Shown here piece after piece: positions 6,579 to 12,532 of a stretch of 37,338 nt of DNA; position 1 is the first letter of the stretch; each line of letters starts with the position of its first letter. The notes under the pieces were generated by a model, which worked only from the letters and a program-made list of their open reading frames with translations, did not search any database and had not been told where the DNA came from. The stretch is from a virus. The stretch spans positions 1 through 37,338 of IMG/VR virus record IMGVR_UViG_3300023179_000269. One strand, written 5' to 3'. The translations under genes were made by a program, and so were the position numbers.

Positions 6579-7129
6579 TCTCTCAGACGTTGCAGCAGCT
6601 GACCGCCCAGCTGCAGGCCTACTAACGCGCTCCACGGCAAACTCATCGTGGCCTGCCGCTTCATCACGCGCTTTCGCTCGGGATTCCTGAAATGCGCTTT
6701 CCCAGAGGCGCTTCCATCGCCCCCGGGGTCCGCCGCGCCGGCCGGGAGGGGCACCGGCGAGCCCTGATCGAGGCGAGCGGGGAAATTATCCCCCGCATTT
6801 CCCCGCGAAACTTCCGCCATATTGGCGCTATCAGCAGCGCCATGGATACCGGCCCACTCCACCCCGCGCGCCTTGGCGATGATCTCGTTGAGCCCCGAGG
6901 CATTGATAGCCCCGCCCGAAAGCGCCTCGATCGCCAGCGCCTGATCCGGAGTCGGCACCACCACGCCGCGTTCGATTTCGCTCATCCGGCCCTTGGAACC
7001 CACGCCGATCAGCCTGCCGAACGCCTCCAGCGTTTCGCCGCGCGCACTGCGCAGCGCCTGAATCTGCTCATGGGGAGATAGCGCCATGGCCATCGCCGCA
7101 TTGCCGGTTGGTTCGAAGCTTTCTGACAT
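6569..7129 (-). CDS. Cro/CI-type HTH regulator, first gene of leftward operon
   Basis: 186 residues. Residues about 20-80 form an XRE-type helix-turn-helix: QIQALRSARGETLEAFGRLI, then GSKGRMSEIERG and PTPDQALAIEALS. The remaining ~100 residues look poorly ordered, rich in Gly/Ala/Pro, ending in a short hydrophobic stretch (SLPWSALVGLQLGGQLLQ). It is transcribed away from the repressor at 7224 from a promoter that carries the 17-bp operator. This is the position of a Cro-like protein. The start is the ATG nearest the operator, with no clear ribosome site, so a leaderless message is possible; internal ATGs at codons 13 and 15 are alternatives. Confidence 0.8.
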   Translation of the reverse strand: MSESFEPTGNAAMAMALSPHEQIQALRSARGETLEAFGRLIGVGSKGRMSEIERGVVVPTPDQALAIEALSGGAINASGLNEIIAKARGVEWAGIHGAADSANMAEVSRGNAGDNFPARLDQGSPVPLPAGAADPGGDGSASGKAHFRNPERKRVMKRQATMSLPWSALVGLQLGGQLLQRLREWT

Positions 7130-7137
7130 GGCGTTTA

Positions 7138-7167
7138 GTTCCGATTATTGGAACGCCAAGTCAAGCC
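7138..7167 (-). promoter_or_regulatory. leftward early promoter with 17-bp operator
   Basis: On the minus strand TTGACT (7164-7159) is a good -35 box. Four bases later comes the imperfect dyad GTTCCAATAATCGGAAC (7154-7138), with GTTCC/GGAAC arms and an A/T-rich centre. The gene start is only 8 bases further on. The same 30-base module, with two differences, lies ahead of the rightward operon. The -10 box is unclear. A repressor on the dyad would cover the promoter spacer and -10 region. Confidence 0.8.
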
Positions 7168-7206
7168 CCCTCTATCCGTTTTATGTTCGATACGCCGGAA
7201 CGGCTG

Positions 7207-7223
7207 TTTCCTATAATCGGGTC
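7207..7223 (+). promoter_or_regulatory. repressor promoter (TATAAT) with degenerate operator
   Basis: A perfect TATAAT lies at 7212-7217, six bases before the repressor ATG, so the transcript would begin at or very near the AUG and be leaderless. The 17 bases at 7207-7223 match the operator at 13 of 17 positions, including TTCC and ATAATCGG. This suggests weaker binding of the repressor to its own promoter. No strong -35 box is seen; TTCGAT at 7186-7191 is too far for a standard spacing. Confidence 0.6.
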
Positions 7224-7559
7224 ATGGCTATTTCGATCCGGCACGATTGGTATCTCGAAGCCTGGATGGATCATTTCCACCTCGATCAGGCTGGCCTTCG
7301 CCGAATCACCGGTTGGTCAAAGCGCAAGGCATCGGATCTGGTGACCGGGACGCAGCGCTATAACCGCGATGTGCTCAACGAAGCATCGTCCGCCATGCAC
7401 CTCGCGCCGTTCGAGCTGCTGATGCATCCGGATGACGCCTATGCCATCCGCAACATGCGCGCCGAGATAGAGCGGCAGGCCGTGCGCCTGGTCGCGGAAC
7501 GCGGCCCGGTGTTCGAAACGCAGGCGCCCGATCCCGATCGCAATAGCGCGACCGGCTGA
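7224..7559 (+). CDS. phage repressor, HTH family
   Basis: 111 residues from the ATG at 7224, chosen because the open frame upstream runs through the operator region. The N-terminal half holds an XRE-like helix-turn-helix: AWMDHFHLDQAGLRRITGWS, then KRKASDLVTGTQRYNRDVLNE, then SAMHLAPFELLMHPDDAYAI. This pattern is common in small alphaproteobacterial HTH proteins. There is no peptidase (LexA-like) C-terminal domain, so RecA-driven self-cleavage is unlikely. It is divergent from the leftward HTH gene and lies between two copies of the same operator, the classic position of an immunity repressor. The role is inferred from position. Confidence 0.85.
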   Translation: MAISIRHDWYLEAWMDHFHLDQAGLRRITGWSKRKASDLVTGTQRYNRDVLNEASSAMHLAPFELLMHPDDAYAIRNMRAEIERQAVRLVAERGPVFETQAPDPDRNSATG

Positions 7560-7573
7560 TCACGCACCGTGCG

Positions 7574-7978
7574 CTATTCGCGCTCGATCCCGCTAGCTGT
7601 CAGCATGTCTATCCGCTTGCCGCTGCGATAGCCATAGGCGACGACATATTCGTCGGCGGGCGGCGCCGTCCGGCCCCAGACGTCGCAGGCCACTGCGCCC
7701 AGCGTGACCTCCTTGGTTCGGGCATCGAGCTCGCGCCACGCGGAATCCTCCACATCGATTCGGTTGGGCGCCGGGCGCCCCCGGATGATGCCGGCCTTCA
7801 TGCCCTTGTCCAGCAAGCTGCGGCAGGTGGCCACGGCATCGGCGCTCAATGCCAGATTTGCACCCGCGTCCGCCGTGGATGGCGGCGCAGATCCGGTCCC
7901 GCTCCCTGCCAGCGCCGCGCCGATTGCAAGGATCGCCAGCGCGCCCACAACGATCTGATTGTTTGTCGGCCCCGCCAT
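7574..7978 (-). CDS. membrane-anchored or exported protein, unknown (possible moron)
   Basis: 134 residues with a hydrophobic segment at about 9-26 (IVVGALAILAIGAALAG), then a soluble part with Cys at ATCRSLL and VACDVWG. A GGGAGG ribosome site lies 5 bases before the ATG. It is convergent with the repressor and divergent from the rightward operon, so it is a separate unit. A membrane protein next to the repressor suggests expression from the prophage, for example in superinfection exclusion. That is inference from position; no family is recognised. Confidence 0.75.
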   Translation of the reverse strand: MAGPTNNQIVVGALAILAIGAALAGSGTGSAPPSTADAGANLALSADAVATCRSLLDKGMKAGIIRGRPAPNRIDVEDSAWRELDARTKEVTLGAVACDVWGRTAPPADEYVVAYGYRSGKRIDMLTASGIERE

Positions 7979-8081
7979 CGCGCCCTCCCTTGATGAAGGC
8001 AGTCTACCGCGCGCGAGTCGGCTTGCAATGTTGGATTTCGGAACCCATCATCACCCCGCCGCAAGGCACGTTTGCCGCCAC

Positions 8082-8098
8082 GTTCCACAAAGAGGAAC
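8082..8098. promoter_or_regulatory. operator-like dyad, variant centre
   Basis: GTTCCACAAAGAGGAAC has the same GTTCC-N7-GGAAC arms and 17-base length as the two identical operators but a different centre. It lies 45 bases upstream of the rightward operator, between the divergent membrane-protein gene and the early promoter. Because ATTTTTG follows, it could also form a short terminator-like hairpin on the plus strand (6-bp stem). Confidence 0.5.
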
Positions 8099-8113
8099 GA
8101 TTTTTGTCTGACC

Positions 8114-8146
8114 GGCTTGACTTTACGTTCCAATAATCGGAACAAT
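8114..8146 (+). promoter_or_regulatory. rightward early promoter with 17-bp operator
   Basis: TTGACT at 8117-8122 is the -35 box. The dyad GTTCCAATAATCGGAAC lies at 8127-8143, and AACAAT at 8141-8146 is a possible -10 with an 18-base spacer. The stretch 8114-8143 matches the leftward promoter module at 28 of 30 bases. The first gene starts at 8174 with a strong ribosome site. The remaining ~195 bases of this gap (7979-8173) hold only this module and the variant dyad. Confidence 0.8.
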
Positions 8147-8173
8147 GGCCCCCGTTCAATCGGGAGGCCGAAA

Positions 8174-8413
8174 GTGCTCAAGACCCCAGCAGACTATCCC
8201 CATCCCGGCAGCACGGCCTATGTCGCGCCGCACGGCGAACGGGTGCGCGTGATCCAGCAGAATGCGGACGGCAGCTTCCTGCTCGCCCGCCAGCGCCATC
8301 CGATGATCATCGGCAGCGCCAGCGACACCTACCGCGCCGAACCCGATATGGTTTACCCGACCGAGGAATCCGCCATCGGCCTCAAGCCGAAGCGCCGCCG
8401 GAGGGCCGCGTGA
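8174..8413 (+). CDS. first gene of rightward operon, unknown
   Basis: 79 residues from a GTG preceded by GGGAGG 6 bases away. The sequence looks like a small beta domain (HPGSTAYVAPHGERVRVIQQ, then DGSFLLARQRHP) with a basic tail KPKRRRRAA. No family recognised. First-gene products in such operons are often host-takeover or anti-defence proteins, but nothing in the sequence shows this. Confidence 0.78.
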   Translation: MLKTPADYPHPGSTAYVAPHGERVRVIQQNADGSFLLARQRHPMIIGSASDTYRAEPDMVYPTEESAIGLKPKRRRRAA

Positions 8414-8628
8414 TGGCTCGCAAGATAACCCACCAGTTTACTTGTGATCGGTGTTCAACCTCTGTCGAGCTGGACTCATCGGAGCGTCCGGAAAAATGGG
8501 ACGTTATCTATCCGAGCGGTACGGGATTGGGGTCGGATCTCTGTCCTGAGTGCCATGCTTCTTACAGGCAATGGTATGCCGAAGCCGAGGCATCGTTTCG
8601 GCGATGGCTAGCGATGGTCGGCGAATGA
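8413..8628 (+). CDS. zinc-ribbon-like small protein
   Basis: 71 residues; the ATG shares a base with the preceding stop (TGATG). Two Cys pairs, CDRC near residue 11 and CPEC near residue 44, give a typical two-knuckle zinc ribbon, with WDVIYPSGTG between them. The C-terminus is helical (RQWYAEAEASFRRWLAMVG). The likely role is nucleic-acid or protein binding; no specific family. Confidence 0.8.
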   Translation: MARKITHQFTCDRCSTSVELDSSERPEKWDVIYPSGTGLGSDLCPECHASYRQWYAEAEASFRRWLAMVGE

Positions 8629-9146
8629 CCGTCGCCCCGCTCGCCACCCTCGCGCTCGAGGAATTCCGCCGCCGCCAGACCAAGGCCCGCGTCATTGTCG
8701 CCGCGCGCCGGATGCCGCTGGCCGAGGCCGAGGCGCACTTGCGCCCATGGGCGGCCATCGCCACCCACTGTGGCGCTGATCTGCCCGAAGCCGCCGAGCT
8801 GCGCGCCGATATCATGGCCGAAGCAGAACCGGCAGGCTGGAATCCCGGCGCGGTCCGCTGGCTCATCGCAGAGGAGCTTTGCCCTCGCGCGCGCTGGGCC
8901 CCCGTCCTCACCGCCGCGCGCGATCTGGCGTTTGATCGGCTGCATCCTGCGGTTGCGGAGCGGAGCGAAGCAGAGCCACGCAATGCTCACGAAAGCGCCG
9001 AGGCTGTCGCCACCGCCGCCGCGCTCCACCGCATCGCCATGGCCCTCGCCCACGATGTGAACGGCCAGCATCCCATCCCCGGTTACGACGCCGCCCGCCG
9101 CATCGAACGCGCGCGCAAGGCCGAGCCCGAAAGGAAAGCCGCATGA
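8625..9146 (+). CDS. unknown helical protein
   Basis: 173 residues, starting at an ATGA overlap with the preceding gene and ending in an ATGA overlap with the next. It is strongly helical and Ala-rich (LEEFRRRQTKARVIVAARRM, AEAHLRPWAAIATHCGADLP, AEAVATAAALHRIAMALAHD). No motif allows a function to be named. The same gene position in related prophages usually holds unknown proteins. Confidence 0.75.
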   Translation: MTVAPLATLALEEFRRRQTKARVIVAARRMPLAEAEAHLRPWAAIATHCGADLPEAAELRADIMAEAEPAGWNPGAVRWLIAEELCPRARWAPVLTAARDLAFDRLHPAVAERSEAEPRNAHESAEAVATAAALHRIAMALAHDVNGQHPIPGYDAARRIERARKAEPERKAA

Positions 9147-9229
9147 AGGCTTATCTGGTCCTGATCGGCTTCACCGCGATCTACCTCGCGCAGCTGCTGT
9201 TCGAAGCCGCCACGCGGGTGCCGGCATGA
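9143..9229 (+). CDS. 28-aa single-pass membrane peptide
   Basis: MKAYLVLIGFTAIYLAQLLF followed by EAATRVPA: one hydrophobic helix with a Lys near the N-terminus and a short C-terminal tail. The ATG overlaps the preceding stop and the TGA overlaps the next ATG (both ATGA). That tiling strongly suggests it is translated although it is very short. Confidence 0.6.
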   Translation: MKAYLVLIGFTAIYLAQLLFEAATRVPA

Positions 9230-9348
9230 TCGCGCCTGATCCGGATCCGCTGCCGCCCATCCTCACCGATGCGCGGCTTCCGCTTGCCGCGTTCCTGCTG
9301 GCGCTGGCGCTCGCCGTGCGCGTCTTCGCCCAGTTCATCGGAGCCTGA
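9226..9348 (+). CDS. 40-aa membrane peptide
   Basis: Starts on an ATGA overlap. A Pro/Asp-rich N-terminus is followed by a hydrophobic helix LPLAAFLLALALAVRVFAQF and a stop. It is probably a single-pass inner-membrane peptide. No family recognised. It is the second of three consecutive short membrane proteins. Confidence 0.6.
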   Translation: MIAPDPDPLPPILTDARLPLAAFLLALALAVRVFAQFIGA

Positions 9349-9351
9349 TCG

Positions 9352-9567
9352 ATGCCCCTTCTTTTCACCGCGCAGACCGGCGCCGCCTTGCTGATCGGCA
9401 ACCTGATCGGGCTCAACATCGGGTTTGTCATGGGCGCCTGGTGGCATGCCGTTCGCAGCGAGGCGCGCGATAGGCCCGCCCCCGATGCCACCCGCGCCTA
9501 TCGCGGACCCTGGCCGATCCGCGATCACGCCACGCTCGCCGAAACCGATCGGGATGCGCAATCATGA
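9352..9567 (+). CDS. small membrane protein
   Basis: 71 residues; GGAG lies 8 bases before the ATG. A hydrophobic segment at about 8-30 (QTGAALLIGNLIGLNIGFVM) is followed by a charged cytoplasmic tail (WHAVRSEARDRPAPDATRAY). Third of a run of short membrane proteins in the early operon; the joint role is unknown. Early membrane peptides in phages can act in exclusion or host membrane takeover (inference). Confidence 0.72.
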   Translation: MPLLFTAQTGAALLIGNLIGLNIGFVMGAWWHAVRSEARDRPAPDATRAYRGPWPIRDHATLAETDRDAQS

Positions 9568-9887
9568 CAGCCTCGCGCGGCCTGCGCCCCGCCATCGCGC
9601 GCGACGTGCCGATGAACGCACCGGGCGAACCCGGCTATGCCGCGCAGGCCGAACGCCGCGCCTTGCGCCAGTTCCTCGCCGATCTGCCCGATCCGCGCGA
9701 AACCGCGCTGGCGCTGCCGGCCCCGCTGCTCGAGGCGCTGATCACCACCGTGCGCGGGCAGGAAGGCCGCCGCGTGACGGACTTGGCCCAGCTCCCCGCC
9801 CTGCGCCGCCACGGCCTCGCCGATATCCGCCAGCCCTATCTCACCGCATTCGGCAACGCCGTCCGCCGCGCCGCCATGGAAGGTTGA
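9564..9887 (+). CDS. unknown protein
   Basis: 107 residues from an ATGA overlap. It is helical (YAAQAERRALRQFLADLPDP, APLLEALITTVRGQEG, LAQLPALRRHGLADIRQPY). No recognised domain. It ends 4 bases before the ParB-like gene and supplies that gene's ribosome site (GGAAGG). Confidence 0.75.
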   Translation: MTASRGLRPAIARDVPMNAPGEPGYAAQAERRALRQFLADLPDPRETALALPAPLLEALITTVRGQEGRRVTDLAQLPALRRHGLADIRQPYLTAFGNAVRRAAMEG

Positions 9888-9891
9888 AGCC

Positions 9892-11634
9892 ATGAACGCA
9901 ACCGTGAACGCCGGCCAGTTTCAGCGCGTGGCCAAGGGCCCGCAAGTCGGCGCGCCGCCCAGCCTCGAACAAGTGCCGCTGGATCGGCTGCAGGTGGATC
10001 CAGCTTATCAGCGCGCCACCGATGGCACCCAGTCGCGCCGCATCATCAACGGGATGATCAAGCAGTGGGATTGGTCGCTCTGTCAGCCTCTCGCCGTCTC
10101 GCGGCGGTTGGATGGCGGGCTTTATGTGCTTGATGGCCAGCACCGTCTGGAAGGCGCCCGGGCGCGCGGCGATATCCACTATCTGCCCTGCGTTATCAAC
10201 GCCGGGCTCGATCTGGCGGGCGAGGCACGCACCTTTGTCAAGATCAACACCGAACGGCAGAAGCTCAGCGATAGCGATGTGTTTCTTGGCATGCTTGCTG
10301 CCGGTGATGCCGATGCCGTGGCCGTCCAGGCGATCATGGAAGGCACGGGCTGGTCGCTCGCGCGCACCAAGAACAGCGCCATCTGGAAGCCCGGTCAACT
10401 GATCTGCGGCGCGGTGCTGGTGCGCATGTTGAAAATGCGCGGCGAAAATGCCGTGCGCTTTGCGCTGGCCACGCTGCGCGCGGCCTATCCTGAAACACCT
10501 GTCACTGTCACCGCCACCCTGCTTGCTGCTTTGGGCGAGATTTTCGATGGCGATCAGATGGCCGGGCTTTCCACCGCCGCGCTGGCCGATGCGATCGGCG
10601 CGGTCGAACCGCGCAAATGGCGCATCCGTGCCGCCAAACGCCGCGAACGCTTCACCGGCGAAAGCGAGCAGACCGCGCTGGCGCAATGCATGATCGCCGC
10701 CGCCAAGGGGCAGGGCGAAGCAGCCTATGAACGCCCGGCGGCGCCGACACCCAGCACAGGGCACCCAGCCATTGCTGCGCGCACTGGCGCCGCCCCGGCT
10801 CTGGCAGTCAAGACAACGCGCATCACCTTGCCTCCAAAAAGCGCCTTCGGCACCGAAGGCAAAGGCTGGTGCGATCAGTGGCTGGTGCGACCAGTGCGAG
10901 CAGCTCCGCACCCGCGAAGCCGCCGCCGCTTGCATCAGCCGCTTCTGCAAGCTGCGGGGCCTTGCGTGAGCGCGGCCCGCATCCTCATCGCCTGCGAGTT
11001 TTCCGGCACCGTGCGCCGCGCGTTCACCGCGGCGGGCTTCGATGCCTGGTCCTGCGATTTGCTGCCCGCCGAGGATGGCAGCAACCACCACATCACCGGC
11101 GACGTCCGCGACGTGCTGGGCGAGGGCTGGGATCTGCTGATCGTGGCGCACCCGCCGTGCACCCGGCTCTGCAACAGCGGCGTGCGCTGGCTGACAACGC
11201 CGCCGCCGGGCCGCACGCACGCCGATCTGTGGCGCGAGCTCGATGAAGGCGCGGCGCTGTTCTCCACGCTCTGGAATGCGCCGGTGCCGCGCGTGGCAGT
11301 CGAGAACCCGGTGATGCACAGCCACGCCAAGCGGCGCATCACTGGCTATCAGCCCGCCGCGCAGAGCGTGCAGCCGTGGCAGTATGGCGATTGGGAAACC
11401 AAACGCACCTGCCTCTGGCTGCGCGGCCTGCCGTCGCTGGTGCCCACGTTTGGCACGATCGATGCCGCACGCGCCGCCCTCAACCAAACCGGCCAGCCCA
11501 TCGCCCGCGTTCACCGCATGCCGCCGGGTGTGGGCCGAGCGAAAGAACGCAGCCGCTTCTTCCCCGGCATCGCCGCCGCCATGGCCGCGCAATGGGGCCC
11601 GCTGCTCGCCGCACAAGAAGCCGCCGCCGCATGA
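9892..11634 (+). CDS. ParB-like (DUF6551) domain fused in frame to cytosine-methyltransferase-like domain
   Basis: 580 residues as read. Residues about 20-260 are a ParB/DUF6551-type domain: VPLDRLQVDPAYQRATDG, then the DGQHRLEGARARG motif typical of ParB N-terminal folds, then VKINTERQKLSDSDVF. Residues 260-358 are a linker. From 359 on the protein is a C5-cytosine-methyltransferase-like fold. The linker contains a 16-bp tandem duplication (10864-10895). Without it, the ParB frame would run into a zinc ribbon and stop at 10969, leaving the methyltransferase as a separate gene. The fusion may therefore be recent, or a sequencing error. The ParB-like domain is common in phages beside DNA methylases. 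Confidence 0.75.
   Translation: MNATVNAGQFQRVAKGPQVGAPPSLEQVPLDRLQVDPAYQRATDGTQSRRIINGMIKQWDWSLCQPLAVSRRLDGGLYVLDGQHRLEGARARGDIHYLPCVINAGLDLAGEARTFVKINTERQKLSDSDVFLGMLAAGDADAVAVQAIMEGTGWSLARTKNSAIWKPGQLICGAVLVRMLKMRGENAVRFALATLRAAYPETPVTVTATLLAALGEIFDGDQMAGLSTAALADAIGAVEPRKWRIRAAKRRERFTGESEQTALAQCMIAAAKGQGEAAYERPAAPTPSTGHPAIAARTGAAPALAVKTTRITLPPKSAFGTEGKGWCDQWLVRPVRAAPHPRSRRRLHQPLLQAAGPCVSAARILIACEFSGTVRRAFTAAGFDAWSCDLLPAEDGSNHHITGDVRDVLGEGWDLLIVAHPPCTRLCNSGVRWLTTPPPGRTHADLWRELDEGAALFSTLWNAPVPRVAVENPVMHSHAKRRITGYQPAAQSVQPWQYGDWETKRTCLWLRGLPSLVPTFGTIDAARAALNQTGQPIARVHRMPPGVGRAKERSRFFPGIAAAMAAQWGPLLAAQEAAAA
10864..10895. repeat. 16-bp tandem duplication causing a frame change
   Basis: GGCTGGTGCGATCAGT at 10864-10879 is followed at once by GGCTGGTGCGACCAGT at 10880-10895 (one mismatch). 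Sixteen is not a multiple of three, so the second copy shifts the frame. The upstream frame reads GWCDQW and runs on to the methyltransferase. The frame opened by the second copy reads GWCDQCEQLRTREAAAAC and ends at 10969. Confidence 0.88.
10880..10969 (+). pseudogene. displaced zinc-ribbon segment
   Basis: In the frame starting at 10880 the DNA encodes GWCDQCEQLRTREAAAACIS followed by RFCKLRGLA and a TGA that overlaps the methyltransferase GTG. CxxC plus two later Cys is a complete zinc ribbon of a kind often seen in small phage proteins. It is cut off from the ParB-like frame by the 16-bp duplication. It could only be made now by a separate upstream start in its own frame (ATG at 10727, with an implausible basic N-terminus) or by frameshifting. 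Confidence 0.5.
10966..11634 (+). CDS. DNA cytosine methyltransferase-like protein (internal start)
   Basis: 222 residues if started at the GTG that overlaps the zinc-ribbon stop (GTGA). The SAM-binding motif I is ILIACEFSGTVRRAF (6-20). The acidic end of a second strand is FDAWSCDLL, and the catalytic-loop-like motif is HPPCTRLCNSG with PPC at 63-65. The fold and PPC motif match C5-cytosine methyltransferase relatives carried by phages. The usual target-recognition region is short. The product may methylate phage DNA to avoid host restriction. It is uncertain whether it is translated separately or only as part of the 580-residue fusion. Confidence 0.65.
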   Translation: MSAARILIACEFSGTVRRAFTAAGFDAWSCDLLPAEDGSNHHITGDVRDVLGEGWDLLIVAHPPCTRLCNSGVRWLTTPPPGRTHADLWRELDEGAALFSTLWNAPVPRVAVENPVMHSHAKRRITGYQPAAQSVQPWQYGDWETKRTCLWLRGLPSLVPTFGTIDAARAALNQTGQPIARVHRMPPGVGRAKERSRFFPGIAAAMAAQWGPLLAAQEAAAA

Positions 11635-12338
11635 CGCACCCCTTCGCCACCCTCCCACGCCGCGATTACCGGCTCGTGCTGATGGACCCGCCATGGGCTT
11701 TCCGCACCTTTGCCGGCAAGGATCGCACGCCCACGCAGAAGAATTTCCGCGAGGAGGAGGATCACTATCCCACGATGAGCCTCGCCGCGATGCAGGCGCT
11801 GCCGGTGGCCGATATCATGGCGAAGGATAGCTGCATCGCCATGTGGGTGGTCGGCAGCCACTGTGATGCCGCGCTCGCCCTGGCCGAGGCATGGGGATGC
11901 CGCTTCATCACCGATCTGTTCTACTGGGCCAAGCAGAAGCTGGTCGATGCCGATCAAATCGATCTGTTCACCGGCGATATCCCGCCGCCGCGCATTTCGA
12001 TGGGGTATTACACGCGCAAGCAGATCGAACCCTGCTGGCTGTTCAAGCGCGGCAAGGGCCTGCCGGTTCTCTCCCACGATGTGCGCCAGCTGATCCTCGC
12101 CCCCACGCGCGAACACAGCCGCAAGCCGCCCGAGCAATACGATCGGCTAGAGGATCTGTTCGGCCCGCTGACAGGCGATGATGGCCAACCCCGCCGCGCC
12201 GAACTCTTCAGCCGCACCACGCGCCCCGGTTGGGATAGCTGGGGCAACGAAACCGGCAAGTTTCAGGAGGAAGCCGCATCATGGAAGCCGACGAATGCCC
12301 GTGCCCCCAGTGCCAAGCCGCGCGCGAGATTTCACTAG
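11631..12338 (+). CDS. MT-A70 family N6-adenine DNA methyltransferase
   Basis: 235 residues from an ATGA overlap with the preceding gene. The catalytic motif DPPW is at residues 19-22, followed by YPTMSLAAMQALPVADIM, then MWVVGSHCDAALALAEAWG and FYWAKQK, the usual MT-A70 order. The family transfers a methyl group from SAM to adenine N6. With the adjacent cytosine-methyltransferase-like domain it gives the phage two possible modifications, probably protection from host restriction. The C-terminal ~20 residues overlap the next gene in another frame. Confidence 0.92.
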   Translation: MTHPFATLPRRDYRLVLMDPPWAFRTFAGKDRTPTQKNFREEEDHYPTMSLAAMQALPVADIMAKDSCIAMWVVGSHCDAALALAEAWGCRFITDLFYWAKQKLVDADQIDLFTGDIPPPRISMGYYTRKQIEPCWLFKRGKGLPVLSHDVRQLILAPTREHSRKPPEQYDRLEDLFGPLTGDDGQPRRAELFSRTTRPGWDSWGNETGKFQEEAASWKPTNARAPSAKPRARFH

Positions 12339-12532
12339 GCTCAGAGAGCGAGGCAATAAAGCCCTGTCCATGCTGCGGGGCTGATGCACACCTTGTGCCT
12401 TTTGCCGTACCGAAAGCCATCCGCTTCTATGTTCAGTGCGAGCATTGCGGCCTCCGGACTGCTTTGATTAGCACCGAGAGTGAAGCTGTTACTTTATGGA
12501 ACTGCCGCTTCATGGAAGGACCAAAGGCATGA
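12281..12532 (+). CDS. Lar-like restriction-alleviation zinc ribbon
   Basis: 83 residues; AGGAGG lies 10 bases before the ATG. The core KPCPCCGADAHLVPF, then VQCEHCGLRTALISTESEAV and LWNCR, is the Lar family pattern (CxxCG ... CxxCG ... WNxR). Lar of Rac prophage modulates type I restriction in E. coli. An extra CPCPQC pair precedes the core. It overlaps the MT-A70 gene by 58 bases, unusual among the 4-base overlaps around it, and ends in an ATGA overlap. The family resemblance is good; a function in this phage is inferred. Confidence 0.78.
   Translation: MEADECPCPQCQAAREISLGSESEAIKPCPCCGADAHLVPFAVPKAIRFYVQCEHCGLRTALISTESEAVTLWNCRFMEGPKA

Noticed and set aside
8081-8107. Intrinsic terminator on the plus strand
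   Set aside because: The stem is only 6 bp with a 7-base loop and a short T-run, and the arms match the operator family, so a binding site is preferred.
9841-11694. 617-residue minus-strand open frame
   Set aside because: Antisense to the ParB-like and methyltransferase genes; His/Arg/Ala-rich composition typical of a high-GC shadow frame.
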